Shown here: one piece after another, positions 11,001-26,200 of the stretch | Numbering within the stretch: position 1 is the stretch's first letter | How the letters are laid out: every line of letters starts with the position of its first letter | Origin: Trogon surrucura | Taxonomy: Eukaryota; Chordata; Aves; Trogoniformes; Trogonidae | Length of the DNA stretch: 64,000 nucleotides | Direction of reading: 5' to 3' | Assembly: GCA_020746105.1 (NCBI GenBank) | Contig: CM036658.1 | Span: 16,848,689 to 16,912,688, forward strand | Translations under genes and position numbers: made by a program | The notes under the pieces: model-generated | What the model was told of the DNA's origin: nothing | What the model saw: only the letters and a program-made list of their open reading frames with translations | Database searches by the model: none

Positions 11001-14000
11001 AGTGCAAGAAGCATACTTCTCCTTAGGTTGCGCATAATAAACATACTCAGGAAATGAAACCTTTAGGTCCTTGAACCTCTTGGAGAATTGGCAAAGAGCA
11101 GCTTATCTTTATTGAAATAATGCCCCAGAGCTACATTCAACAAGATTTCTGCAGCTCTCTCTCATGTAGCATCTGCAAGTTGCATGACATAAGGTGTTAC
11201 AGGAAAGGACATGAAATAGGAAGGGGAGAGGTTGAAAGATGCTTTTTACAAACTAGCAAGGTTGTACAACGTGCTTGTCTGTGTGAGATGTTATTCCAGT
11301 TTTGGGGCATTTACAGAAAACCAAACACAGTGCAGAGGGGAGGGTGGAAGGTACCAGCAGCCTGCATCCTAAGTAAAGTAGGAGGTTCAAGAAGCAGAAC
11401 AGTTGCTTAATTTCATGCTTGTAGGAAAGTTATATGCAGTTACTTTTCCATTTTAATGTTTTAAAAGTAGGATATATTTAGTGCGAGGCTTTAGCTAAAA
11501 TTAAGGCTTAACACTTAAATTAATTCTTCCACAGCAGAGTTGTATTAGAAACAGCTGGATTCCCTTATTTTGGGGTACTTTTTTTTTTCCCCGGAAGATG
11601 CAGGAAATGAAAGCCCTTACATTAGGAATACATGCTGGCTGCCTGGTTCTTTACAGTATTGGAAACTGGTATAAAACCTGTGAAGACAGAGTTAGTATCA
11701 CCTAGGTACAGAAATCCATTCTGGTACTTAGTTGGTCATCGTCAGAGACCATACACTGCTGACATTGGTGACACAGGGCACAGGCTTTTAAGGAAATGGC
11801 CCAGCCCAGAAAGTTTTATGTAGACAAGAGGTCCAGTAAATCCTACTTTTAAAGTGCTAAGAAATTTCTAAAATGACTCACACCACAGCTAATAAATTCT
11901 AGTATAAAAGAAAGGTCATATTAGAAAAATTTGAAAGACTTACAGATACACATGCCAAGGAAACACTCTGACCATGCAGCAGCTATTTGGTGTATCATAA
12001 TGTTAAAATATTTTTTTATCCCATGGACCAAAGAGCAATTTATGTCACAGAGGAATAGGTATTTGGGTACTTGAGTTAGAGAGTATAGTTATACTACACT
12101 GAGTTAGCAGTGTATTGCTAAATATTTTTAAAATGGAACAGCAACACTCTCATACAACTTTTGAATATTTAAGTGGTGTTTATACTCACCTGAGATACTC
12201 TTCATTTAAGACACAATACGTATTTAGAGCATTATAGTAGATTTTTTTAAAAAAAATCCAAGTAACTAGCAGTAACTAGCTTGTTACTGATGTATTTTCT
12301 ACAGAGACTAATTAAAGATACTCTAGTCCGTTTGAAAATAAACATGCTAAATGTTAAAAAAACGCAAGACATTTGGCATTAATAAGCTTCAGTCAGACAC
12401 AGCATGCAACAGTATTTAAAATAGATGCAGCAGTCTACATATTCTCCTGGGATGCGGAAAAAAATTGTGGAGGCTGCCTGAAGTATTACCCTGGTGTTTA
12501 ATGGTAAAAGCACTGTCCTTCCCAGTAGGTTTCTGACATGTAGGGCAACAGGGGTTTTTAAGAGGCCTCTTGACTGAGCTGGAGCAAGGTCTGAGATTGT
12601 GATGGTGGGGGAGAGGAGATTTCAAGTATAGGGAAGATTTCTAAGAGGTGAAGCATCTTCCTGCAGCTCAGATTATCCAAAGAAGTCTTCCAAACTCCTT
12701 GGTTTTGTTCCACCACTTATCAGAAGTGTCTCTCTGGAAGTGTTTTTGGACCCAAAAGGTGCATAGTGAATTCTGGTTCTGCAGTCAGGCTGCAATGCAG
12801 TCAATGTTCAGGTGTTTAAGAAGGCTCTCAGAGGAGTCAAATTTAGGTTTTTTGACTACAGTTTGATTTTCCTGTCTGAACCTTTCACTTCTGGATAGAA
12901 ATTCTGTGCTAAGTTCTAGGCAGTATGTTAAGCCTGAGGAAACTAAAGTATTGTACTCCATTGGACTCCTTCATTTTCTCGGCCCAGATTTCTTTGGAGG
13001 GTTAGTGAAGCTAGACCATAACTCTAAGAAGAAAAATATTCACAAACTTGGAAGTAAAACTGCACTGTGTTCAAGCCTTCAGGTTGTTTAGACCTGTGCT
13101 AGTTCAATATCTATTCATTGTAATAAGGACATCCTTCATTGTATAAAATTTGATTTTCTCCTTGATTTGCCTTTTCTTATTGCAGTTGTCTGTCCTGCAG
13201 CAAGTGTCATGCCTTCCGATAAAAAGTACTTAATGGCCCCACACTGTTTTTTCATTTGAAGCTTATGTTTTTCAGAGCATAGGACGATGTGGTGTATAGA
13301 GTTATGTGCAGAGAACAAGCCAGCAATGCAGAGAATGCTGCTGAGTTCACAGCAGAAGCTGCTAAGTGTCAGAAGGGACCTGTGGGAGACAAAAGAACTG
13401 CCCACAAGGCAGTCTATGGGAAGGCAGGAAAACCTTGCTCCGTGTTTTTCCACCTTGGTCTATGAGGCTGGATCGCCCTGGTACAGGTGACGTTAACTGC
13501 ATGTTTCTCATGTTGTGTGTACATCTTTTCAGACACCTGGAATGAAATTAATTTCACCAATCATAAATGTCTTGGAGACATTTAATCTAAGTGAAACATG
13601 AGCCTTTCTAGTCAATAGAAAGGTACAGCTATACCTGGAAGACGACTCATTCCACTGCCAGGAACATACTTAAGTTCCCTTAAGAAATGTCAGGGTTTCT
13701 CCACTGACTAGGTGAAATCAGGTGAGATGAATCTCATGCCAAGAGACATGCTGGCAGGAGTGAGGAGCAGTCAGAGTGCTAGCAAGAGTCAGTACAAGCA
13801 AGGAACATGGAAGATTGCCAGAAGATCAGGTCGGGCCAGCATCTTCAGAATAATAGAAAATAAGTGGACACCACCATGTTTTAGCCCTTATTTGTCAGTG
13901 CATGTAATTTCCGAAGCATAAATAGAATATTGGTATTCTAGAATACTAGAATACTGGTAATTCTCAATGTCACAAAGAAGTTTGAAAAATAACCCCATCA

Positions 14001-17000
14001 ATGTTTGAATTTCATTCAGGCAAAGCAGTTTTAACTACTATGCTTTAGTCACTCAAGATATAAGAAAGTAGAGTTAAGATGGCATAGCCAGCAATCTTGC
14101 AAGCAAGTTTTTCATATCTAATCATGTACTATTTACTTGTCCACTGAGATCAATAAGACTGAGCAAGTTGAAAACCACACAATGAATGCAAATCATACGT
14201 TTCTTAACTTGTAGAGTCCAAAGGACCAAAGAGAATGAGTATATATAATTGGTTTAGACTTTCTACAGGTAACTGATATCTAAACAATATGTTAAAACAA
14301 TTAGAAATGCTGATTATCTGGTTTATAATGAGGATGGAATAGCATATAATATAAATATTTTATGGGATTATGTGCATCAATTGCACAATATGAACATCTG
14401 CATTGTATTTAGGTTTGATCATTCCATTTCCAGAAGAGAAAATCTAACATAGAATAGTTCTTTATGTAAGAACATGGCAGGATTTCAAGCAATTTCAAGC
14501 AAGATGTGAAAATAGGAGATCTCTTTGGTTCTACAGTTCTCAGCGCTTCTAATGAATGCCTTTGGGTGTACTATTAAATACAGCTGGAAGCAGATACAGC
14601 TCTTGTAGCAATGCTTAAGCTGACATTTATTCTTTCTGGTTTTAAACTCACTTTTTAACCTTCTTTTTGCAGAACTTTTAATTTCCCCTTACCTTCCATT
14701 TTGACTGCAACCCTCCTTCCCTTACTTTGCCTCCTGCCCCTCACCCCCCAGAAATGTGTTGTTTGGTTTGAAAGTTTTCCTAACGATGTTAAGGATTACA
14801 AGAGCGAAAGGCAAAGTGGATAATTTAAAAAAGGTTATCAATACAACCTTTCAGACAGGAGAGAAGCACACAGACAAAGAACAAAAAAACCCAGTAACTG
14901 TGCAAACATACCCAGAACACCAGTCCGCTTAGCAGAACTGATATGGAGACTTGTCACTGTTGCTTGCAGATACCCTGCAGTTGCTTGAGAAAAACATTCA
15001 TACCAAACAGGTGTTCATCAGTCTAGATCCCTGAACACAAGGTATTCCCAGGCTAAAAGGAGTAATTTATTTAGTTAATATTTTATCTATATGGCTTTCT
15101 GAAAGCATCGGGTGCTACTTAAGTATCATTACATTTAAATAATAAAATAAATACTTGAAGCATCAAATACTTAACCCTCTCTTTCCTGGAGAAACATACA
15201 AATACAGTACTGTTCTAATAAATCCTTAATTTTACAGATTTCCTGCTGAAGTTTCTGACTAACGGTAAGTTATTTGTTCAGAAAGATTTTATGGTGCTCA
15301 TAAAAACTCAATTACAGTTTTAAAATAACTTTTAGTTTTTCTGTAACATGATGCTGCCATCTCAGTTCCCAAAGGGTATATTAAATTCAAGTAGCAATAA
15401 CAAATCATTTAAGCAATAAATAAATAACCTGAGACTGAGTTGTTAAGAGTTAATAGTCTCCCATACACTCAATAGAGACTGAGGCTCCACTCTATTAAAG
15501 TGACCCCCGGGGCCATGGGCCAAATTGCACCCAGTTGTTTTGTGGAAGGTATTCATCCCTCACACATTCATTTCCTTCTTTATGTTGTCTCTTTTCATCA
15601 GTGAAGGCACTCTGCAGTCCCTGAGTCCAGAGAACAATTACGGTACAGTCTCAGAGAAAAGAAAGAAAACTGGGGTCATAAATATGTTAAATGGGTACGT
15701 GGGTTTAAGTGGCTTTGTAAACTAAACACGAGGGAAACCTCAGACTAATTAATGAATATGAAGCAGCATGATAGGAATGTTTCAAGGGGAACTTCACATT
15801 GCCCCCCCAACATAAATTTTTTTTTTCTTTCCTTTTAAGAATTAATTCCAACAGGACAGTCATGACAAAACACATCCTTATCTTTTACTGAAATGGTATT
15901 CAAGTAGGAACTGGTTGCAGAGATGACTGAACTGATAATTCATTCTGCACATCTTATTGGAAACTGAATTCTTTCCTCCACAAGGTTCAGCAATACATCG
16001 TGATAGTGAAGCTGTGCAAAACTACAAGAAGATTTAGAACTCAAGCCAAGATCAGTGCTTAGCTTTATATTGTGTGTCAATTCCTGACCTGACTTATCCT
16101 CACCATTAAAATAAACATGGATTTACTGAGTGTCAGCAGTGTCAGAATATAATAGTAAAATTATGGGCCTTGAACACTCATCTTCATTAGATTCTAGCAC
16201 TGGGACAAATTTTGCTCTCAGGGAGTTCTCCTGTCCTCCTGTGGGAAAACAGGCAGGAGGCAGAAGAGGGAGAAAAGGATCTGTGGGCTTTCCCTTACTT
16301 ATGGAGCTTTTCCCTATATTCATATTAGTCTAAATTCTGGGGATTTTTGTTCCCAAGATCTACGACCAGATTCTGCTGCCAGCGCCCAGTGCTGCCTCTG
16401 GGTTCATAGCTTGCTTCAAAATACCATCTGATTTCCATGAGGCGTTCTTTGGGTCTCACTTTTGGAAAAAAAAACGGAACAACAAACATATTAGAAAACA
16501 AAACTATTTGTTTTAGCTGAAACAAAACTCTCTATGGGGAAAGACCAAAATATTGGGGAATTATTCTTTCAATCAAAAATTCTGAAGGAAATTGCTATTT
16601 CTGTACAGTTTTTTTTGTACCCAATATGATGTTCCCACAGCTGATCCAATACAGGATAGTGTTACCAGCAGCATGGTAGAACCTTGCTCTGAAGGTCCAT
16701 GTTGTCTTTGTCTTTCGCAAAGGCTCCTCAGGACGCCATTCACTTGTCACAAGATTGATGTTGTGTCTGCACCTAAATGGCTGTGCCAAATCCCAGGTTA
16801 CCTTAGCAAAGTCCAAAGAGGAAAGAAGATCCACAGGGATGGCAGCTGCTTCTGCAGCAGTGGGTCAGGCAAGTGTTGCTCTTTGTTGGCACAACAACAG
16901 GTGAGATGACTAGATTGAAGGATAGGTGGGTTCCTGTTCCTGATACTGTTTGTAACTTCTCTGCAGTTTCCTCCCATGTTTCTGTAAAACATGAGATCCC

Positions 17001-17009
17001 TTGTCTCTC
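8081..17009. other. Long non-coding stretch, no gene seen
   Basis: About 9 kb of AT-rich DNA. No reading frame exceeds about 105 codons and none resembles a known protein. Exon-like segments bounded by good splice consensus are present at 10740-10795 and 15238-15264 but have no supporting protein homology. No tRNA or recognisable retroelement was seen. Confidence 0.4.
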
Positions 17010-17240
17010 AGTGATATTCTGGAACACAGGGAGTTTCATTTGCATATGAGGAAGAATTTCTTTATTGTGAGGGTGACAGAGCACTAGACCAGGCTGCCCC
17101 AATCCATCTTTGGAGACTTTCAAACCCACCTAGATGCAGTCCTGTGGGATGTGTTCTAGAGATCCTGTTTTAGCAGGGGGATTGGACTAGATGATCTCTA
17201 GAGGTCTCTTCCAACCCCAACACTTCTGTGTTTCTGTATG
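17010..17240 (+). mobile_element. CR1 LINE 3' fragment, plus orientation
   Basis: Shows the conserved CR1 3' end: GAGGAAGAATTTCTTTATTG, TGAGGGTGACAGAGCACTAG, the 'tggactagatgatctctagaggtc' block, then TCTTCCAACCCCAACACTTC. The terminal octamer repeat has decayed to CTGTGTTTCTGTA. It is 5'-truncated and has no coding potential. Substitutions throughout suggest a moderately old copy. Confidence 0.85.
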
Positions 17241-20200
17241 GCCAGGTGCTTCTTGGAGGACAGGGACCATCTCCTCTGAAGGGAGGAGAAGCAGAAGCTA
17301 ACCAGTGTCTCCATGCTGCCTTCAGGTAGACAGGGTGGAGGAGCTTCCTCCTTTGCTCAAGACACTAAGCCATGGCTCTGCGCATTTTGTGTGCTCAAAC
17401 AATGACATGTCTTGTCAAGTGGATCCTATGGGAACATCTCTGCCTGTGAAAAGTAGCTAGTATTACCTCCTCTCCTTTAGGCAAATCGGGATAGGTTGCC
17501 TTAAGCTGCTGATAGAAGTGGTTTGAGCTGATCTGGCTGACTGCCTGAGGCAGGGGTGGAAGAGGTATCCTGATCCCTTCCACCTGCAGGCCTGCAGGGC
17601 TGGTCAGCTCTGCTTGATAGGTGATGGTGAGGTGCTCATGGACCACCACTCTGCTGGACTTTAAAGACTAGGTCTGCTCATGTCTTAAGCTTTTGTTCTT
17701 CCCCTAACTCCATAGAGTCTGTAGGCTGCACAAATTGCTATTTAGCATGGAAGGCTTCAAACTCAGTTAAGACTATTTCAGAAGGTTACAAATGAGCATA
17801 ACAGATGCTTACTATACATGTAATTATTGCTGCAATTAATACACACATATGACAGCATTAATGTCTATGATTGCTATTTTGTTTTTGTTATAATACTCTG
17901 CTTTCATTTGTTCCTAATTCTCCAGATCAGGATACCTAATGGATTTGATCGTCAGCTTTCAGACAGTCATAAATGCCTGAAATGCAGAGACTAGGTGACT
18001 GCCATTGATGTCCCACAATATGTACTCAGATGTTAGGCCCCAGGTTTAGGCTGTTTTCTGCAGAAAAGGTCCTACTCTTGCAGAATTAATGTCATGGAGA
18101 GCTTTTTAATTGAATTTGAATGAGGGAAGTTTGAAAACGCGGTTCAGAATGATGACAAATCTTCAGTCACTGCTCCAGCTAGGCATGGGGGTGAAAACCT
18201 TTCAACAAGCCCTTTTCCTAGGGTTTCAGAATATGGATTTTCAATTTCTGTGTTTAGAAATGCTGTTGAAAAGCAGCTAGAGCATAGAAAGAGGAGCAAT
18301 GACAAAATGAAATCTGTGAAGTTAGCCATTAATACCTTGATTACATTATTGACATACTTACACAGGAATGTATTTGTCGTGTTTATTCATCACCAACACT
18401 CAAAATATTCCCAAAGTCAAAGCTTTCCACTGAAAATAGTGGAAAGAAGTTTTCAGAAAGGAGTAAGTGAGACGGTTAAACTCTTTGCCAGGAAAAGACC
18501 ATTTTCTTTCTGTCCACTGGGCCAGCTTCTCAGCTGACAAACCACCATTGTCTTCAATGCAGTGACACTGATCTATACCAGCTTTTCAGCTAATGGATAG
18601 TTCACAGGCCACTTCTGTTTTTTGTCAAATGTAGTCAAGATTTGTAAGTATTTTCAGCTCTTTTTTTTTTTTTTTCCATTTGATAAACTTCTTTCCAACT
18701 CTTTTACTTGTTTTTGTATCAGTTTGCTTATCTACTGGCTTAAATTATCTGAGCAAGAGAAGAAAGGCTAATTTGCTTCCTATAGATGAATTTAAGGGGA
18801 GATTAATGCAAAAGAACTAAAGCAAGCAGAAAACTTTTGAGATCAAAAGCCACTTATCAGACACCAGCATGTAACAAGTGACAGCGCTCTACATCCAGGA
18901 CAGAAACAAAGGCAGTGCTTTCATTTGGCCATCTTTTTCATGTTTATTATTTATTTATTTTGACTATTCATTCAGCTTGAGGACTGAGCATGGGCTGAGA
19001 AAGGAATTTAGAATATCAGCAAAACTATAAATAGCATTCAGCCTTTTATCCTTTGAACACTCCGAAAGCCCTTGTAGTCAGCGGAAGCGTTAAGCATGCC
19101 AAAGGAGCCCAAAGTGGATCCCTTAATGAATAGAGTTCGTTGTGCCTGGTGATTACACAGGTAGATGGTGACAAGGCAGACAGTGTCCAGTTCTAACAGC
19201 AGTCCTTGTGTTTGGGAGATGATCCTTTCAAACCCTCTGTTTTGCTCCATCTGATCCTTGTGCGCTCTTCCTAGAAAGGGTGGACAGGAACAAAACCACA
19301 TCCCGTTCCTTTCTGGCTGCAACAAGGAGGGAGGCATGACACAGACCAAAATGGACATTTTGATCCAGCACCAGTGGTGCAAGCACACTGCCAGTGAGGA
19401 CAAGTGAGACCTCACAAACATTCCTGTTCATCTGGTATCTCCCTGCTCCAGCTCCTGGCATGTGGCTATGCCTTGAAACCGTGTGAACACTATAACATTT
19501 TAATTTATTTTTTTTTCGTTACAAAGACAGAAAGGTCATCTTAATTTGGCCTCTCTGAACTTTCTGTACAAGCCACAAAGAGTGCTAGGTGTTATCTTGG
19601 CAGGTTTTCCACTTTGGTAGCATTTCAAGGAAATGTGGAAATGAGAAAAACTCAGTGATAAACCTCTGTCTCTTTCCCTATTAAAATTGTCAGGATAATA
19701 AATCAAGTTTTTAATAGCCAGGAAAAAAAAAATCAGTACGTTTAAGAAACCAAGAGAATGTCTCTTGTGGCATCTGCAAAAATATCATCTGTTACCATTT
19801 AACGGGGAGAGACACATGTGACAAAGTTTATAGAGAAAATGTTAGGGTGCAGTTCAACTTGAAACAGACTCAAAACACACTCTTTATATTTGGAAATTGT
19901 TTCATGTGTGATGTGATCTGTGGCAAAAAGGATAAGCATTGCCATATAGTCAGTATTTAGTTTGAGCTTCATAAATACCATCACAAATGTCCAGTTGATT
20001 TTTTAAATCTAAATGTATGCAGTTGTGGTTTTTAGGTACAGTGAATGAGGAAGACCACATAAAAAATTGAATTTGCATGATAAATCAAGGTGCATGTAAA
20101 GAGTAATGCACAAGTGAAACAGAAAAATGAAATCTTCCTTTGAGGTGATGGATTGATTCTGCAGTCCTGACTTCACCTGAAGAGAGCTGAAAAGGAGTTT

Positions 20201-23200
20201 TGGCTAAGGGATGCTGGAGGCAATGGAAGTTTGTGCCTAGTAGCCTTCTTGCTGGTTGGTTTTTTTGTGTTGGTTTTTTTTTTCTGAGGAAGATCGATCT
20301 GTCAAACTAAAAGAAAAGTAGACTTCCTGTCCATTACGTATACAAGTCCTGGAATTATTTTTAGCAGTTGCCTTTTCACTGAACTGTGAGACAACTTAGT
20401 TTGAAATTACTCTTTTTGGAAATCCTAAACCCTTGACACATTTCATTAGGCACAAAATGATTATAGTTATCAGTTAATTTGTTTGAAGACTTGATAAACA
20501 CTTGTTACAAAGAGTTTTAGAGAAGTCTAGTAGTTAGCAGAAAAGGGAAGCTGTCTCCAATCCTTAGTTTATTTACTTAACACTTATTAAGCACTACTTC
20601 TGTACCTACCCAAAAAAGAAATATTTTAAGCAAACCGTAAAAGTAGGCTTGACCCTTTCACAAGCACATCATAAATCAATTGTTAAAGCAAGGGTGAAAA
20701 CTCTGAAAGAGGTCAGAGGTGGAAGAGAGGTCATCTCTGAGAAGGGACAGTGTGAAAATCCATGAGGGGTGGAGCTTAACTGCAGATAAAGGCTGGAAAA
20801 AGGAAATTCTCTAAGTGGTGAGGCTCCTACACCACAGAAGCACCAATAAAATCACAGCCATCAGAGTACTGAGGTTGTTCACAGATTGTTTCTAAACCTG
20901 CAGCTTCCAGTTGCCAGATCAGTGATGCGAGCTCATTTACTTAGTGAAAAAAAGGGTGTGTAGTTTTAGTTATATACAACATAAGAACAGTACTTCAATC
21001 CATTTCTCAAAAAACATACGATTTCTTCTGCTAGACTTCTCTTGGCCTCGCTGTCAAGTCAGAGAGGTTTATCCCAGTGACATAGTGGTTTCTCTGGACA
21101 ACCTCTGCTAACCTGGGATGGCAAGCACTCTATAAAAATGTTTGGTGCTATTCCCTGAGCAAGCAAGGAACTCTGCGTATGTTTTACTTCAGTGATTTTG
21201 GTTTTATATACTAACTACTAATGCATCAGTATGCTCAGGACTGAGACTCCACACAGAGATGAGGGAACTGTGTAGTGGTATGAAATGGGGGTAACACTCT
21301 GAAAGCATAGGGTAAATAAAGCACTATCAGCTGCACTAATGTGCTATTTTGTCATCCCTGGGTCTTGTCTTATTGGCAGTCTAAAGGTGTTAAATGATAC
21401 AACTGTAAGATTTGCTCAGTCTTTAACCAGCCTCATGTTGGTTTCTGTTTTGCTTTTTTTTAATGCGGCTTTTAGCTCAAACTCAGAATTTCAATGAAAA
21501 GCTCTATTTAAGCATTTGTTTCACTCAATAGACTAAAGTTTAAATTCCAAACAATTAAAGTTATTCAGATTTAAATGGGAAGATTTCCTGATTGTTTTGT
21601 AACTGCACAATTTATAAGTCATAATGACATTCCTTCACTTTGTCCAGAAAAAACAAAGGCTGATTTATTTCCTAATAACAAAGGCAAATGGAGAGGCTGT
21701 ATGAAACTGCTTCCTTATTTTCAATGGGTCAGTGCCAGGCTGTTAGGTATCTTTGAATCCCTCCTCCCACCTATAGGTTTCCTCTGAAGAAAAGCGCCCC
21801 CCAAAACATAGCCAATCTGTGGAGCACACCACAGTATCGAGTTATACCAAGCACTCAGTTACGGTGCAGCCAATACCTGCACAGTCTGTTGCAAGAGATC
21901 TGCTTGATATTCATTGTATCAGCATTGATTGCACTGTGCTTACTGAGACACAGCAGAATGCATTCATCTGGCTAATGTATATACCTTCATTGACGCTGCA
22001 TTGTGATGTAAACAATGTCCTGTTCCTTCCTTATAGTAACCTAATTGACAGCTAGGCATTTTGTGTGCTCCAAAGGTCTATTGTTGTGGTGAATGCTGTA
22101 ACAATAGGATTTCATATAGGTTGAAGTTTAAGAAAAGTACAATGTCCTTTTTCTGATATAAAATCAAGAATTGTGTACTGGTTGAGAGCAGGATAATGAG
22201 TTCACTATGGAATTAAGGCTTTGGCTTTGTCAAGAATCAGCTACTTAATTTTTATAGAAACACTTGTTTAAAAACTTTTCTTTGAATGCATGTATTGTCT
22301 CTGTAGCTATAAACATATATTTTTGAAAAAAAACTTGTCTCTTATTTCCCTGAAACATAGACTCACATAATGTTCAGTTTTAAACAATGCTTATTGCTGT
22401 GTCTTGTCAGTCAGTGGTGAATCTTTCAGTGAATTCCGTGGGGAACAGAGTGAAAGCCAACAAGATCACACCCATCATCCGATGAACAGTTTTGTGATGA
22501 TATCACTAACAGCTCAGACCAGAAGGGAGAGAACTAGGCACAGGGGTTATTTCAAAATGTCCCTTAGGTTTAACTACTTTCCATTCTTTGCCTCCCCCTG
22601 GAGACAGAATCCCTTCCTCTTCCGCCTTGCAAATTGAGATACTACTAGTCACAGGCTCCTTTTGAAGATCTGGCCCTTAACCTCTGGGGTTGTGAGAAAA
22701 TATTGAAAAACAAAGTCGAAAAAGCCTCATGTTTGGAAGGATTTCAACTAGCTAGAATGATCATCACTGGTTAGAACCCCCTGGTAAAGAGGGCACTTTG
22801 GTGCCTTCTAGTTGTTGAACTTGAAGGCATTTCTTTGATTGCCTTACATTTCATAGGGACAGAGGAATCAAGTAGGAGGGAATACATCTTCAAAATCTGG
22901 AATCGCCACAAATCAAAGTGGGTAAGGTGCTGTCATTCATGTTGTTTCAAAAAATATGCTTCCAGCTTGTGTTGAACAGAGATTCATCACACCTCTAGCC
23001 AAATTCTTGTTCCTCTAGCCAAATTCTTGAAAGAATATTTTGATAGCCTTCATTTCTCCTGGGAAAGTATGGCTTCTCAAATTTGAGAGAATTTTTTTGA
23101 GTGGCTGGGCTTTTTCACCCTACAGAAGCCATACCTAAGAAGTGCTGAACATCCAAAACTTCAGCTGAAATCATCAGGTTTTACTGCTCAAGGAAGACAG

Positions 23201-26200
23201 CATTTTCACTTCCTGTGAGTTAAAATTATTTAGGCGGAGATTCTTAAAGCCGCTAAAGTGGCTTAGGCATGCTCTTCCCACTGAAGACGAATGGGTCTTG
23301 TGTTTGCAGGCAGATATTTAACTGCACATGAAGATCCAGTCTCTAACATGAAGTGGCACGACAGCATAATCCAGTATGCATGGACTCTGGCAGCAGTAAA
23401 AAGCCCACAACTCCTGTTCTGTCAGGTTCCAACAGATGCAGAATGTATGTGAAGTTTGTACCTTCGAGGGCATGGAAGTAAATCAAGCCCAGATACTGAG
23501 ATTTCTCTCTCTCATATGTATGTGCTCAGGCATGTGTTTGAATGATCCTTTCAAAAACACAACATATTTTAAATCATCAAGATTTTCCCACACATACATT
23601 CATATGGTCAAAATTAATCTTTACACCGATTGTTTTAATTGGTTGAATATGTTTTAAGGAGTGAGGAAGAATGGGGTTTGCAACATTTTTCCTGCTCCCC
23701 TCTTTGGCATTCTTCTGAGTTCACATGTGCAAACAACTCCCTCCTCTCAAGCTCTCTTTCCTGGGATTCCTGAAACACAATCAAAGAGCTTTGCAAAAAT
23801 GTTTAGCCATCCCAGTGGGAGCTGGACTGTTGTGATGACGGCAGCTGCTGGGTGAAGGATGGAGAAGCTTTTTTGGCACCATTGCCAGGTCCATTAGGAC
23901 AAGCTGTCTCCAGATGTTGGAACTTGATTTGGGTGGAAGAGTAATTTCCTATTAGCATTATTGCTAGGAACGGGCAGGTTCACACTGCCGAAGTGCATTC
24001 AGACCCAGTAAATTTGAAAATTCACATATTATTTATTTTTTTAATTTATGTTCATATGTTGTTTATTTTGAGAACCTATTGGAAGGAAGAAAAAAACTCA
24101 GTATTTTGTTTTAGAAAAAAGGAGGAAAAAATCTCTAGTGAAAAGACAGAACCCAGAGTGGAGAACCTAATGCAGTAAAGCGGAAACAGAAGATCATAGG
24201 CTCAGGCTGTGGAATATCAGTCTCCTAAATCTAAAATTCTTGAAGTAAAAGAGGGATTTAAAGAGAGGAATTGCCATCCTACAGTTCACCTCTTATTAAA
24301 TGAAGCAAACTTTATTAAAATGGTACATGAAGTTGTTTGTTCCAGCACAAAAAGATCTTCAGTAGAAACAGAGCTCCCACTCCAGCAAAAACAAAAGCCC
24401 AAACAAGGAAGAGAAGCAGTGGCAGAGATTTAAACAGAGATGTAAACACACTTTGCTATGGACTTTGAGAGTTTTTACAGAGTTTGCATGGAAAGGACCA
24501 AAAATACAGCGCCATCATATCAGTGGGCATCTGTTGTCTCTCTGTCGTCACACTTAAGAGGGGTATCACATGAGGTAAGACTCTTATAACACCCAGCTCT
24601 TTGCTTGTTGAGTTGAAAACTGTGTAATGGCTTTAAAAGCCTCTAAAAACTGCAAAATAAGAGTGAGAGAACAGCTCTGAAGTAGTCCTTGCCCCATGCC
24701 AGCCTCTGATTTTCAAACCTGGTAATATTTTGTCTACATGGAAAGTTTGTCCCTAGAGGTTAGCAAAGTCTGGAACAGGAGATCATTGCAGGAGATTTGG
24801 TCTCTGGGAATGGAAAATATTAGTGTTGGTGAATCTGAACTGCAAATGAGAACATGAGGCACACATATGGATGGTACCAAGATGAGCAGGCTTTGCTCAT
24901 AGATGCTTATGCATAAAAACAAGAGCACACACAGTCAAGTTTTCTAGCAAATGCCATAGTTTAAAGAAGTAAAAGTAAGGCATAGCTTTGTTAACTTTTA
25001 ACGTGAAAAGCAACGTTGGTGAAAAATGTTCTGAAAAAGAAAACCTCTCGGCAGGAAAAAAATTGAAAATGGAGCATGACATTTATAAAACAGCCTCTGA
25101 GAGAGCAGAAACTCTCTCTCAGACATGCCACAGGTTTCCATTTCTCTCGAGCGACGTGCAACACGAGGAGCACGCGTTTTACAGTTCTAAGCATATTTAA
25201 TACAATGTTTTTACAACAGCTGTTGCTTTCACAGAACTTTAACCCCACAGTGTAAATGCATCACAGGGAAAATACTCTGTCGTCTTGGAGACAGCCTTTG
25301 CTCTCAAGCCCTTTTCCACCGAGCTGGTGTCAGCTTTCAGCTCCAGCCACATTCCAGGCAGGCAGGCACATCCCAGCCTCTCTCTCTGTCTTCATTACTG
25401 GCCCTGCTGAAGGACGGATGGCTCAGGAATCCGGGGCAATTATCGGGGCAGCGTATGATAAGTTTCCATCAGCACACCTGATGAGAAAATGTCAAAGACA
25501 AGTCCAAAAGAGGAAAAAAAAAATCTGAAAAGTTTCCTGACATTCAATATTTTTTTTTCCTTTTGGTTATCTTTCATTTCTTGCGTATCATGCCTAGTGC
25601 GGAGCCAGGTGTCTTTTTCCTGCTAAATTTATACCAATTTATTGTCTTAGCTGAGAAGTGCTATGTTACAGCTGACACTTGGAAGACTATTGGAGGTATC
25701 GTGTGACAAATGCCTGCCGCTACTTAAAGACTCTCTTTAAACTTCTCTTGTCCGCGAAAGGTGATACTAGCTGGTGACGGGGCTCCTCCAGCTCTCTAGC
25801 ATATGCACTCACTGCTACAGGTAGTACACAGTAAACACTGCCCTCATCACATGTGTTTATGGGCACAGCCTGAAAATATGTCCTAAGGTTCTGTCTTCAA
25901 AGTTGCACCTGTGAAAAAGAAATAATGGGAAGCTTCTATTAAATCTCAGAATATTTGTTTTCATCTCAGTTTTAGGCATATGAACGTGCTTGAATTCACC
26001 GTGCTCCATGCATTAGTAATAATAACAACAACAGCCATACCTTTGTCTGCTCTATAACCTACACTGGTTTCTTTCACGTGGTAGCACTGGTTTTGTCATC
26101 AGGTAATGTGGAGCTAATGCAAAGCTAAAAAGTAGGGGTTGTTCATTCCTGAAGACCCTCATTAATACCCAAATCCAGAATGCAGTCCTATTCAAAACAA

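Noticed and set aside
19038..19421. 127-codon minus-strand frame
   Set aside because: Multiple overlapping frames, no domain, and no splice or promoter support.
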